Assembly (NCBI RefSeq): GCF_927798115.1
Contig: NZ_CAKMMG010000001.1
Location: forward strand, 620,001 to 684,000
From: Paenibacillus auburnensis
GTDB taxonomy: Bacteria; Bacillota; Bacilli; Paenibacillales; Paenibacillaceae
DNA: 64,000 nucleotides
Reading direction: 5' to 3'
Shown: positions 1 to 8,402 of the stretch, piece by piece
Layout: each line of letters starts with the position of its first letter
How positions within the stretch are numbered: position 1 is the stretch's first letter
The notes under the pieces: model-generated
What the model saw: the letters and a program-made list of their open reading frames with translations, nothing else
What the model was told of the DNA's origin: nothing
Databases searched by the model: none
Program-made: the position numbers and the translations under genes

Positions 1-1
1 T

Positions 2-148
2 AGTGAGATGAAGTCGCTTCGCACAAAATTGACTGCAAAACGGATGAGGCTGCAGGAGCTGCTGCGTGAACGCGGTTTGGAGAGCAGCAGCGTCTTCACA
101 GAATATGGCGAACAAGTCCGGCAGCAGTTATTGAATGATGAAAAATAG
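2..148 (+). CDS. C-terminal fragment or small ORF, unidentified
   Basis: An open frame runs in from the left edge and stops at TAG 146-148. The visible 48 residues are charged and probably helical (SEMKSLRTKLTAKRMRLQEL onward, ending QQLLNDEK). It may be the end of a longer gene or a complete 46-residue ORF from the ATG at 8. Length and the RERGL...V pattern are faintly like Spo0E-type phosphatases, but the SQxLD signature is absent, so no function is assigned. A terminator follows immediately. Confidence 0.35.
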   Translation, partial: SEMKSLRTKLTAKRMRLQELLRERGLESSSVFTEYGEQVRQQLLNDEK

Positions 149-156
149 AGTTGTAT

Positions 157-191
157 AAAGCATTCGATCCATGCGGATTGAATGCTTTTTT
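157..191 (+). terminator. Intrinsic terminator
   Basis: AAAGCATTC and GAATGCTTT arms with an inner ATCC/GGAT pairing and a T-run at 185-191. It ends the partial gene and insulates hrpB. Confidence 0.8.
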
Positions 192-308
192 ATGTGGAAT
201 AACAGCATCTTGAAATCCAGCGCAATTTCGCCCATGATTATGAAGTGAAGAGTTTGGAGACAGAGTGTCCAAATGTTCCTGAGACTATAACAGTTATGGA
301 GAGAAATA

Positions 309-2801
309 ATGAAGCAGCTTCCAATTATGCAGGTGCTCCCTGACCTGAAAAAAATACTAGAAAGCAGTAAAGCCGCCGTGCTGATCGCCGAACCCGGAGC
401 AGGGAAAACCACCGGTACGCCTCCGGCTTTTCTAGACGAGCCCTGGATGGACGGCAAAACGATTCTGATGCTAGAGCCCAGACGGCTCGCCGCCCGGTCA
501 GCGGCTGTGTACATGGCTGCTTGCCTCGGGGAACAAGTGGGACAGACGGTCGGTTACCGGATGAGAATGGACAGTAAGGTAGGCAAGCAGACGCGGATTG
601 TTGTGGTGACTGAAGGCGTGCTGACTCGGATGCTGCAGAGTGATCCTTCCCTTGGGGATGTCGGGCTTGTTATCTTTGATGAATTTCATGAGCGTAGCCT
701 CCATGCCGATTTGGGGCTGGCGCTGACACTTGAGGCACAGTCCGTTCTGCGTGAGGACCTGCGGATTCTGATCATGTCGGCTACACTGGACGGTGAGCGT
801 GTCTCGGCGCTGCTGGGCGGTGCTGCCGTGGTGGATTGTCCGGGCCGGACCTATCCGGTGGAGACGTTCTATGCTCCCCCACAGCGAGATACTCAGCTTG
901 AGCAATCCGCTGCAGCGGCTGTCTTGCGCGCACTCACTGAGCAGCCCGGGGATGTGCTTGTGTTTCTCCCCGGTGAACGGGAGATCCGCCGGACCGAACG
1001 CGAGCTTGAAGGGAGCCGGCTTCCGGCGGGAACGGTTGTGCGGCCGCTGTACGGCCAGCTTCCGCAGGCGATGCAGGATGCTGCGGTGGCCGCGGCTGTA
1101 CCCGGCGAACGCAAAGTCGTGCTGGCGACATCCATCGCCGAAACGAGCTTAACGATCGAAGGGGTGCGTACGGTAATTGATACCGGCCTAAGGCGCACCC
1201 AGGTATTCTCGCCGCGTACTGGCATGCCGCGGCTGACGACGGTGCCGGTATCCAAGGCGTCCGCCGACCAGCGGCGCGGCCGTGCGGGCCGGACGGCACC
1301 GGGTGTCTGCTACAGGCTGTGGAGCAGGGAGGAGCATACCCGTCTTCCGGATGACAATGTGCCGGAAATCATGGAAACCGACCTGGCGCAGCTCGCCCTG
1401 GAGCTGGCGCTATGGGGCGTGCGCGATCCTGCCGCGCTGCCCTGGCTGGACGCGCCGCCTGCCGCGCCATACGCGCAGGGCGTGGCGCTGCTGTGCCAGC
1501 TAGGCGCGCTTGACGCCGGCGGCGCCATCACGCCGCACGGCCGCAGCATGGCCGCGCTTGGCGCGCACCCGCGTGCCGCGCATATGCTGCTGCGCGCGGC
1601 AACTCTTGGCGAAGCGCCGCTCGCCTGCCGGCTGGCGGCGCTGCTGCAGGAGCGGGACCTCTTCAAGGGTCCCGCGAATCAGAGCAGCGACCTCACGCTG
1701 CGCGTGGAGGCGCTGCTGAGGAACGAGCGCTCCGGCGACACCGGAGGCGCGGACCCGGCCATCTTGCGCGCGGTGCAGCGCGAGAGCCGGAACCTCCTGG
1801 CGCAGCTGCAGGCAGCGCCGGGGGAAGTGCCCGGCGACCTCAGCCGCATAGGCCTGCTGCTGTCGTTTGCCTATCCCGACCGGGTCGGGCAAAAACGCGG
1901 TGATGGCGCGTTTCTGCTCTCTGGCGGCCGGGGGGCGGCCATGCGGGAAGGGCAGCCGCTTGCGCGCTCGCCCTATATTGTAGCCGCCGGGGTGGATGAC
2001 CGCGCCGGACAGGGCCGGATTATCCTGGCTGCGGACTTGCCGGAAGCCGAGCTGCTGAAGGAGCATGCAGACAGCCTGACCGAGGAACGGGAGGTCTATT
2101 GGGATAAAGAGAGCGGAAGCGTCAAAGCACGCCGGCGGACCCTGTTTGGTGCTCTTGCTCTAAAGGAAACTACACATGAACGCCCCACCGCAGAAGAGAC
2201 AGAGGAAGTGCTGCTGTCTGTGATCTCAGCGGAAGGTTTAGGAGTGCTACCGTGGGATAAAGGTACTATCCAGCTGCGGCAGCGGATGGCCTTCATGCAT
2301 GCCGTACGGACAGATTGGCCGGATGTATCGGACGAAGCGCTACTGCACTCCCTGCAGGAGTGGCTAAGGCCATATATTCAGGGAATGCGCAATCTCCGGG
2401 ATCTGCAGCGGGTGCCTTTATCCAAGGCGCTGGAAGGAATGCTTGATTGGAGTAACCGCCAGACCTTGGATAAAGAAGCGCCTACACATATTACTGTGCC
2501 CAGCGGATCACGTATACCATTAGACTACGGAAATCCGGGGACGCCGGTACTGGCGGTAAGGCTGCAGGAGATGTTCGGCCAGGTGGATACACCGCGGATT
2601 GGGCTCGGAAAGGTTCCTGTGCTTCTGCACCTTCTCTCCCCGGCACGGCGGCCGATGCAGGTCACGTCCGATTTGGCCAGCTTCTGGAAGAGCACTTATT
2701 TTGAAGTGAAGAAGGATCTGAAAGGGCGTTATCCCAAACACTATTGGCCGGATGATCCGTTACAGGCTGAACCGACAAACCGGACGCGCCCGGCCAAATA
2801 A
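309..2801 (+). CDS. hrpB: ATP-dependent RNA helicase HrpB
   Basis: 830-residue DEAH/RHA-type helicase, the usual HrpB length. Walker A is GAGKTT (Lys about residue 33), motif II is DEFH (about 124-127), motif III is SAT, and the helicase C domain carries the QRRGRAGR motif. The HA2 and HrpB C-terminal regions follow. Family members are putative RNA helicases whose bacterial substrates are poorly known. Start ATG follows a GGAGAG site. The gene stands alone between terminator 157-191 and a new promoter. Bases about 1385-2000 are much richer in GCG/CGC codons than the rest of the gene or its neighbours, although the frame is intact. Confidence 0.95.
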   Translation: MKQLPIMQVLPDLKKILESSKAAVLIAEPGAGKTTGTPPAFLDEPWMDGKTILMLEPRRLAARSAAVYMAACLGEQVGQTVGYRMRMDSKVGKQTRIVVVTEGVLTRMLQSDPSLGDVGLVIFDEFHERSLHADLGLALTLEAQSVLREDLRILIMSATLDGERVSALLGGAAVVDCPGRTYPVETFYAPPQRDTQLEQSAAAAVLRALTEQPGDVLVFLPGEREIRRTERELEGSRLPAGTVVRPLYGQLPQAMQDAAVAAAVPGERKVVLATSIAETSLTIEGVRTVIDTGLRRTQVFSPRTGMPRLTTVPVSKASADQRRGRAGRTAPGVCYRLWSREEHTRLPDDNVPEIMETDLAQLALELALWGVRDPAALPWLDAPPAAPYAQGVALLCQLGALDAGGAITPHGRSMAALGAHPRAAHMLLRAATLGEAPLACRLAALLQERDLFKGPANQSSDLTLRVEALLRNERSGDTGGADPAILRAVQRESRNLLAQLQAAPGEVPGDLSRIGLLLSFAYPDRVGQKRGDGAFLLSGGRGAAMREGQPLARSPYIVAAGVDDRAGQGRIILAADLPEAELLKEHADSLTEEREVYWDKESGSVKARRRTLFGALALKETTHERPTAEETEEVLLSVISAEGLGVLPWDKGTIQLRQRMAFMHAVRTDWPDVSDEALLHSLQEWLRPYIQGMRNLRDLQRVPLSKALEGMLDWSNRQTLDKEAPTHITVPSGSRIPLDYGNPGTPVLAVRLQEMFGQVDTPRIGLGKVPVLLHLLSPARRPMQVTSDLASFWKSTYFEVKKDLKGRYPKHYWPDDPLQAEPTNRTRPAK

Positions 2802-2827
2802 AAAAATTCATCTGAATGCATGCCGTT

Positions 2828-2852
2828 GTTTGATTCACCCGTTATAGGGTAA
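2828..2852 (+). promoter_or_regulatory. Sigma-B/sigma-F-type promoter
   Basis: GTTTGA at 2828-2833 and GGGTAA at 2847-2852 with a 13-base spacer closely match the Bacillus general-stress consensus GTTTAA-N13/14-GGGTAT. Sigma-F group factors use related boxes. It lies about 40 bases before the stress-protein start. Confidence 0.6.
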
Positions 2853-2889
2853 TAATGTAGCGAACCACAATTACGAAGGAGGGCTTCAA

Positions 2890-3519
2890 GTGACTAACAA
2901 AATCGTAGGCATCTTCGAAACGGAACAAGAAGCGACCAGAGCAATTGAAGGACTGCACAGACAAGGGATTAGTAATGATGAAATCTCGGTTATCACAAGA
3001 GACCGTGATGAACTCAAAAACATTTCTGATGATACAGGTACCATGGCTCCAGAAGGAGTAGCGACCGGAGCAGCTACAGGCGGTGTAGTCGGCGGGGTAG
3101 CCGGACTGCTGGCCGGTATCGGAGCGTTGGCGATTCCGGGAATCGGGCCGATTCTTGCCGCCGGACCGATCGTGGCGACGCTGACAGGCGCAGCTATCGG
3201 CGCCGGTGCCGGCGGACTCGTTGGCGGACTGATCGGGATGGGCATTCCTGAAGATGAAGCACGCGAATATGAGGGTTATGTCGACAACGGTAAAATTCTA
3301 GTCCTTGTGGATGATAACGGAAGAGGACATGATATTCATGATGTTTTCCGCGGCAACCGCTCATTGAACACCAGCAGGTATGACTCTTTGTACGCTAACA
3401 ACGGGTCAACGAATCCAGGCCTTATTACGGATGACACTACCGTCGGAAATACATTGGGCAACCGGGGTTCGATGAATGCTGACAGCGACCCGGATCTCTA
3501 TAACCGTAACAAAATGTAA
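2890..3519 (+). CDS. General stress protein 17M/YflT-like, glycine-zipper
   Basis: 209 residues. The N-terminal 50 residues (IVGIFETEQEATRAIEGL, then EISVITRD) match the YflT-type general-stress domain. A Gly/Ala-rich hydrophobic stretch (about residues 58-120) looks like a glycine-zipper membrane insert, followed by a second alpha/beta segment and a hydrophilic Asn-rich tail. GTG start behind AAGGAGGG at 2876-2883. The upstream stress-type promoter agrees with family behaviour in B. subtilis. Molecular role unknown. Confidence 0.8.
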   Translation: MTNKIVGIFETEQEATRAIEGLHRQGISNDEISVITRDRDELKNISDDTGTMAPEGVATGAATGGVVGGVAGLLAGIGALAIPGIGPILAAGPIVATLTGAAIGAGAGGLVGGLIGMGIPEDEAREYEGYVDNGKILVLVDDNGRGHDIHDVFRGNRSLNTSRYDSLYANNGSTNPGLITDDTTVGNTLGNRGSMNADSDPDLYNRNKM

Positions 3520-3572
3520 CGGAATGTAAGTGAATAACTGAGGATAATCCATACAATTAGTTTTACGAATAC

Positions 3573-3617
3573 AAAGACTGCATTTTCGGGCTGATGCCCG
3601 GGATGCAGTCTTTTTTT
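3573..3617 (+). terminator. Intrinsic terminator
   Basis: AAAGACTGCAT (3573-3583) pairs with ATGCAGTCTTT (3603-3613), with an inner CGGGC/GCCCG stem and a run of T. Confidence 0.9.
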
Positions 3618-3949
3618 ACGATAAATAGTAGATATCATTAAGCAACAGGAGCACCAACAAATAGAGGTACAAACCCTGTCCCACTAATAACCAAATTACA
3701 GCATATGAAAAATTCACAATAGAAATTTATCTAAAATGACCCTATCCACATACCACTATCAAATTCCATACTATGTGTTATCTATCTACAAACAACCCCC
3801 GAAAAAGTGGACTCAGTCCCAATAAAATAGCATGGTATATTCAAATTATGAAAGTTGGTAAATAGAGTTTATACTAGAGTTGTGCCGATAGTTTTGGTGT
3901 ATTTATACAATATGACTGACTATACCTAAGTTCAATCAGGAGGGATTCC
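3618..3949. other. AT-rich intergenic region upstream of the rtp homologue
   Basis: 332 bases without a convincing ORF. It holds a possible -10 TATACT at about 3868-3873, an inverted pair CACATA (3747-3752)/TATGTG (3772-3777), an ACTAAT motif near 3681, and CTATGT at 3771-3776. The last two resemble halves of the B. subtilis Ter A and B sites but neither is a full match. In B. subtilis the Ter sites lie directly upstream of rtp. Confidence 0.4.
3898..3909 (+). promoter_or_regulatory. Dyad TGTAT-TT-ATACA, candidate operator
   Basis: Perfect 5-base arms around a 2-base centre, about 40 bases before the start of the rtp homologue. It could be an autoregulatory site for this winged-helix protein. 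Inferred from position only. Confidence 0.35.
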
Positions 3950-4309
3950 ATGGCGTTTATGATTGCCCAGCGGGCATTTATTAAAGTGTATTTGATTACG
4001 AAGGTTGAGCAGCATAAGGGGTATGGATATCAGATGCTGGAGGACTTGCGGAGAGATTTCAAGGCCTATGGCTATTCACCTCCCCAAAGTGAGGTTTACC
4101 GTGCCCTTCATGAACTCGTGCAGCAGGGGATACTGTACCGCACGAAACAGCTGAAAGGGAATGATCCCAAGGTCGATTTTCAGGAAATCGTCCTGTATCA
4201 TTTTACGGCTGACGGGGAGGAGAAAGCCAGACTCTACAAAAAACAGGTGAAGACGGATTTGGACCGCTGCCTGGGCATATTAAACAAAGCCGTCACAGAC
4301 AATTATTAG
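3950..4309 (+). CDS. rtp: Replication terminator protein (Rtp) family winged-helix protein
   Basis: 119 residues, about the length of B. subtilis Rtp (122), and collinear with it from memory: QRAFIKVYLIT, SEVYRALHEL, IVLYHF, and LYKKQVKTDLDRC in the C-terminal dimerisation helix. Rtp is a dimeric winged-helix protein that binds Ter sites, blocks replication forks and represses its own gene. Start ATG with AGGAGG about 8 bases upstream. The gene converges with yteA, stop codons 2 bases apart and no terminator between. Whether it arrests forks here or is a paralogue acting as a plain regulator cannot be told from sequence. Confidence 0.85.
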   Translation: MAFMIAQRAFIKVYLITKVEQHKGYGYQMLEDLRRDFKAYGYSPPQSEVYRALHELVQQGILYRTKQLKGNDPKVDFQEIVLYHFTADGEEKARLYKKQVKTDLDRCLGILNKAVTDNY

Positions 4310-4311
4310 GT

Positions 4312-4875
4312 TCACGAATCCCCTTCTCCGGTGTCTTGTCCCGGAGGAGTAACAGGGGAACTCGCACTGCCGTAATCCTCTACAGAGTCCCATGCTCCGG
4401 CGTCGTCGAAGCGACCGCTTTGCTCTTGGCGGCCCTGGCCTGCTCCGGCTGGCGGAGGTGTCATCACCTGCTCCTCGACAGGGCGTTCACCGGAGTTCGA
4501 ACGTTCCGGAGAATACTCTACCGCATAGGCGGTATGTGGGATGGCTTCGAGACGTTCATAAGGGATATTTTGTTTACTTACAATGCAGACGCCATAGGTA
4601 CCGTCTTCCATCCGCTGCAGCGCAGCGTCGATTTCAGCCAATTCATCGTTTAATGCGATGTTGATCCCGAGATCCCGGCTTCTTTCAAAGGTCTCCGTAC
4701 CTGAATCTGCCGGGTGATTGTCGACAGAGGAGAGTTCACCGGTAGACATTTTTAGCGAATCGCCAATTAGGCTGTTTTCTTCGCCGTTATCTTTAAAGTG
4801 CTGCTCGATTTCCTGTTTATGCTGCTCCAAGGCCGCTTTAAGCTTGGCCAGCTGTGAATCTGTTAAATGACTCAT
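4312..4875 (-). CDS. yteA: YteA-like TraR/DksA-family protein
   Basis: 187 residues. Residues 1-95 form a coiled-coil DksA-type hairpin (SQLAKLKAALEQHKQEIEQ), followed by the zinc-finger position GTYGVCIVSKQNIPYERLEA. Only one Cys remains there, so a C4 zinc site cannot form. A low-complexity Pro/Gly/Gln-rich tail follows. DksA/TraR proteins act in the RNA polymerase secondary channel, but YteA itself is little characterised. AGGAAGAGGG precedes the ATG. Confidence 0.75.
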   Translation of the reverse strand: MSHLTDSQLAKLKAALEQHKQEIEQHFKDNGEENSLIGDSLKMSTGELSSVDNHPADSGTETFERSRDLGINIALNDELAEIDAALQRMEDGTYGVCIVSKQNIPYERLEAIPHTAYAVEYSPERSNSGERPVEEQVMTPPPAGAGQGRQEQSGRFDDAGAWDSVEDYGSASSPVTPPGQDTGEGDS

Positions 4876-5065
4876 TGTACCCTCTTCCTTTCAGTAGTTA
4901 GAGTATTTTTGTTAGTGTATTCTTTCCTTACCCTTTTCACCGGAGAGACAATCAACAGAGCCCTGTAGCGGGAAACTGCAACTATAGTGATATTTTCAGG
5001 CTGCTTTCAGCCTGCTATAATGAGAACTGCCGATAAAACACAGATAAAGCTTGGAGGAAACAACC

Positions 5066-5452
5066 ATGGACGAACATATGAAACGCCGGCTGGATAAGCA
5101 AAGAAAGCTGTTCAGCCAGCTCGGCATCACACTTGATGCACTCACCATTCACGAGAAAGAGTTCAGTATGAAGCTGCGCGGGTACGATGCAGAGGAAGTG
5201 GATACCTTTCTGGATAGCGTAATTAAGGATTACGAACGTTTTTATGCAACGATTGCCGATTTGATGGATAAATGGCAGGAGCAGCAGATCGAGATGCGGG
5301 AATTGAAAGCAGAATCGAAGGCAGCTGCGGCAGCACCGGCACCTGTTGTCAGAGGCATTGATCCGCTTGAGCTAGAGGATATTATCATCAGGCTGGAGAG
5401 TAACCTGCGCCAGTTGAAGGACAAGCTTCCCCGCACTGAAGGGTACTTATAA
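5066..5452 (+). CDS. gpsB: Cell-division regulator GpsB
   Basis: 128 residues. The N-terminal DivIVA-like membrane-targeting coiled coil contains LRGYDAEEVDTFLDSVIKDY, then an Ala/Pro-rich linker and a short C-terminal helix (IIIRLESNLRQLKDKL). GpsB moves between division site and side wall and scaffolds penicillin-binding proteins. ATG at 5066 is chosen because GGAGG at 5053-5057 sits 8 bases before it; an upstream TTG at 5051 overlaps that site. Confidence 0.85.
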   Translation: MDEHMKRRLDKQRKLFSQLGITLDALTIHEKEFSMKLRGYDAEEVDTFLDSVIKDYERFYATIADLMDKWQEQQIEMRELKAESKAAAAAPAPVVRGIDPLELEDIIIRLESNLRQLKDKLPRTEGYL

Positions 5453-5547
5453 GCTGAGTGAGGGCAAGCGAAGCTTGTTGATATTTTTTCCATCGTTTAC
5501 AATTAGAGGGGCGGTATATATTTGCAAGCCAGATGGAGGTTGAACCT

Positions 5548-8274
5548 TTGCTTAATAAACAGGCTAGGAGCTTGAATATTCGAGGCAAAATCGCGCTTGG
5601 CTATATCGTAATTTTAGTAATGTTAGGCCTGTTTTTGATAATTGTTTCGAATCGGATTACTGATTTGGAGAAAGAAACAGTCTACCTGAGCGATCACGAT
5701 ATTAAGATTCACGAGCTTACATATCAGATAGAAAAAAATGTGCTGGACATGGAAACAGGGCAAAGAGGGTATGCGCTAACCGGAAACAACACTTATCTGG
5801 AGCCCTTTAACGATGGTCTATCCGAGTGGGATGTGAATTACTCGAAACTGAAGCCCCTGATTGCAGATAATCCGGAGCAAGTGCAGAATCTGGACAATAT
5901 CAAAGCGGATATCGAAAAGTGGGTTACGGTGGCTGGCCAATATGTGGTCAACCTCAAGAAAAACGGCCGGGATGCAGAAGTCGCTGCGTTCTTTCAAGAC
6001 GATTCCGGCAAAATCATAATAGATTCAATCCGCACACAATCCGATTATTTTCGGGATAAAGAACGGGCGCTTACCAGTGAACGCATTAAGAGTCTTAAGA
6101 ACGGGAATCATAAGCTCATTAACACGATGTATATTTTGTGGGCTCTAGTAGCGCTGTTGGCCTACCTTATAACACATCTGCTCTCATCAAGCATCGTAAG
6201 GCCATTACAGCAAGTGATCCAGGCCATTAACAGTATTGCCGCCGGCGGCAACATGTCTGAACGGATAAAAGTAAGAACCTTAGATGAAGTTTATGATCTT
6301 GGTGAAGCGACTAACGGGCTGCTCGATAAGGTTCAGCAGGATCAATGGAGTGCGGAACAGCTGGCTAAGATGTCTCTCATACTGCAGGAAACAACCGATC
6401 TTTCAGTAATGTGTCAAATTTTTATGAATAAGCTCTCGAAAATTTTTGAGATCCAATATAGCGCTATTTATGTTCTGAATCATGAAGAAGAAGTATATAA
6501 GCGGATGTACGCCTATGCCGGCAGCAGCGATAAAGATGCCTCGTTCGGTGCAGATCGAATTCAGCCGGGTGAAGGACTTGTCGGACAGAGTGCTCTGGAT
6601 AAGTCAGTCAAGTTCATTGAGAATTTGCCGGAGGACTATATCAGTATTAATTCAGGACTCGGCAGAACCGCACCGCGGTTTGCCGTGATTGCACCGGTCA
6701 TTTTTGAGAACAAGACGTTGGCCGTTCTGGAAATTGCATCACTCACGAAGTGGGCTCCTTATCATCTGAAACTTCTGGAAGAGCTGCTTAAGACCATGAG
6801 CGTCTCATTGAATTCTGTAATCACACGAAGCGAGATTCAATCACTCTATCATGATTCTCAGGTGATGAATGAGGAACTTCAGGTACAATCTGAGGAATTG
6901 CAGGTGCAGTCTGAGGAATTGCAAGTGCAAGCAGAAGAACTGCAGAACCATACGAATGAACTGCTTGTTCTGAACAGAGAGCTTGAAATCCAGAAATCTG
7001 TAGCTGAGAATGCAGCCGTTGAACTGGATAGATATAACAAGCAGCTGGAACTAAGCTCGCGCTATAAAAGTGAATTTTTGGCTAACATGTCCCATGAACT
7101 GCGCACACCGCTTAACAGTATGCTGATTCTGTCCCAGCTGCTTATAGAAAACCGCAGTAATACATTAAGCGAAGAAGAACTAGGGTATGTATCGGTGATT
7201 CATTCCTCCGGAAGTGATTTACTCGCCATGATTAATGACATTCTTGATTTTTCCAAAGTTGAAGCTGGCAAAATGCAGGTGGAGATGGACGCGGTTAATC
7301 TCACTGAACTCCCGGCACTGCTCACAGGTTACTTTGACAAAACAGCGGCGAAGCGGAGCTTGGAGTTTTCTGTCCAGGTTGAAGAGGATGTACCTGACTT
7401 ATTTTTCACAGACGAGATGCGGATGCATCAGATTTTACGTAATTTGCTGTCCAATGCTTTTAAATTTACAGAGCATGGCTTTGTTCAAGTGAAGATAAGC
7501 TGTGCGGAGAATCCCTTTGCTGTACAAGATTACCAGCAGGAGCGGATGCTGGCTTTTGCGGTAATAGACAGTGGTATCGGTATTTCCGAAGCAAACCGTG
7601 AACTCGTTTTTGAAGCCTTCAGGCAGGCTGACGGGACAACCGCCCGTAAATACGGAGGAACAGGACTTGGGCTGTCCATTTCACTTCAGCTGGCCCGGCT
7701 GCTGGGTGGACATATCACACTGCAAAGTGAAGAAGGCAAAGGAAGCACCTTTACACTTTACCTCCCTTACCTCCAGGAGGAGACGGATATCCCTTTAATT
7801 CCGCTGGGAGCATTGTCGCCTGTTGCAGCAGCTAGTGAGCAGGCTTCAGCTTTGAATGAGAAAATCATGTTCGAGAAGGAGCATCGCAAGCTGCATGGCA
7901 GGACTGTATTGATTGTTGATGATGACTCACGTAATATTTTTGCCCTGCAGAACGGGCTTGCTCCCTATGATATGAATATTCTTACAGCTCAGACCGGCTT
8001 TGAATGCCTGCAAATTGTCAGAGAGCAGCCAGAGGTGGATATTGTCCTGCTGGATATTATGATGCCGAATCTGGACGGTTATGACACACTCTCCATTATC
8101 CGTGAAGAGCTGCTGCTGACGGAGCTGCCGATCATAGCGGTGTCTGCCAAGACTATGAAAGAAGACCGGGAGAAATGTCTTGCTGCTGGAGCCACCGATT
8201 TCATGAGTAAACCGGTTATCTTGCAGGATGTTGTAACCCGGATGTGCAGATTAATCAGACCGGCAGAAGGATAA
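5548..8274 (+). CDS. CHASE3-HAMP-GAF hybrid histidine kinase with C-terminal receiver
   Basis: 908 residues. TM1 about 13-33; extracellular CHASE3 domain with METGQRGYALTGNNTYLEPF; TM2 about 190-212; HAMP; GAF about 280-430; a heptad coiled coil 440-470 encoded by three 21-base repeats; HisKA with MSHELRTP (His about 516); HATPase with NLLSNAFKF, DSGIGI and GGTGLGLSI; receiver with DDD and phospho-Asp about 836 in LLDIMMPN, then SAK. TTG at 5548 is preferred because GGAGGT 5535-5540 lies 7 bases before it; the ATG at 5533 lacks a site. No partner regulator or phosphotransfer domain adjoins. Ligand unknown. Confidence 0.9.
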   Translation: MLNKQARSLNIRGKIALGYIVILVMLGLFLIIVSNRITDLEKETVYLSDHDIKIHELTYQIEKNVLDMETGQRGYALTGNNTYLEPFNDGLSEWDVNYSKLKPLIADNPEQVQNLDNIKADIEKWVTVAGQYVVNLKKNGRDAEVAAFFQDDSGKIIIDSIRTQSDYFRDKERALTSERIKSLKNGNHKLINTMYILWALVALLAYLITHLLSSSIVRPLQQVIQAINSIAAGGNMSERIKVRTLDEVYDLGEATNGLLDKVQQDQWSAEQLAKMSLILQETTDLSVMCQIFMNKLSKIFEIQYSAIYVLNHEEEVYKRMYAYAGSSDKDASFGADRIQPGEGLVGQSALDKSVKFIENLPEDYISINSGLGRTAPRFAVIAPVIFENKTLAVLEIASLTKWAPYHLKLLEELLKTMSVSLNSVITRSEIQSLYHDSQVMNEELQVQSEELQVQSEELQVQAEELQNHTNELLVLNRELEIQKSVAENAAVELDRYNKQLELSSRYKSEFLANMSHELRTPLNSMLILSQLLIENRSNTLSEEELGYVSVIHSSGSDLLAMINDILDFSKVEAGKMQVEMDAVNLTELPALLTGYFDKTAAKRSLEFSVQVEEDVPDLFFTDEMRMHQILRNLLSNAFKFTEHGFVQVKISCAENPFAVQDYQQERMLAFAVIDSGIGISEANRELVFEAFRQADGTTARKYGGTGLGLSISLQLARLLGGHITLQSEEGKGSTFTLYLPYLQEETDIPLIPLGALSPVAAASEQASALNEKIMFEKEHRKLHGRTVLIVDDDSRNIFALQNGLAPYDMNILTAQTGFECLQIVREQPEVDIVLLDIMMPNLDGYDTLSIIREELLLTELPIIAVSAKTMKEDREKCLAAGATDFMSKPVILQDVVTRMCRLIRPAEG
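6877..6939 (+). repeat. Three tandem 21-base repeats within the kinase gene
   Basis: Units at 6877-6897, 6898-6918 and 6919-6939 each encode LQVQ(S/A)EE-type heptads in the helix between GAF and HisKA. Unit 3 is the most diverged. Confidence 0.8.
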
Positions 8275-8309
8275 GACATGGGCTCGGCTTGACTTTTCTA
8301 AATTTACCA

Positions 8310-8339
8310 TTGACTCAAATATGGGCTATGATTTATGAT
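8310..8339 (+). promoter_or_regulatory. Sigma-A promoter of the glcT operon
   Basis: TTGACT at 8310-8315 and TATGAT at 8334-8339 with an 18-base spacer, about 150 bases before glcT. Confidence 0.65.
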
Positions 8340-8345
8340 GGTCTC

Positions 8346-8361
8346 ATAAATGATCATTTAT
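8346..8361 (+). promoter_or_regulatory. 16-base perfect palindrome at the transcription start
   Basis: ATAAATGATCATTTAT is a perfect palindrome right after the -10 box and before the RAT. The position suits a repressor operator. The binding protein is not apparent. Confidence 0.5.
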
Positions 8362-8374
8362 ACAACAAACGAAT

Positions 8375-8402
8375 GGCGTGTTACCGTAAAAGGGCATGAG
8401 CC
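8375..8402 (+). promoter_or_regulatory. RAT (ribonucleic antiterminator) for GlcT
   Basis: CGTGTTAC at 8377-8384 and GGGCATGAG at 8392-8400 reproduce the conserved sides of the GlcT RAT known from B. subtilis ptsG. Its 3' end overlaps the 5' arm of the terminator at 8398, as antitermination requires. Confidence 0.8.

Noticed and set aside
893..2066. Several long ORFs on the minus strand and other frames inside hrpB
   Set aside because: They arise from high GC with few stops; no family resemblance, and hrpB covers the region fully.
3618..3949. Complete Ter site
   Set aside because: Only separate half-motifs were found; a full A+B Ter consensus is not present.
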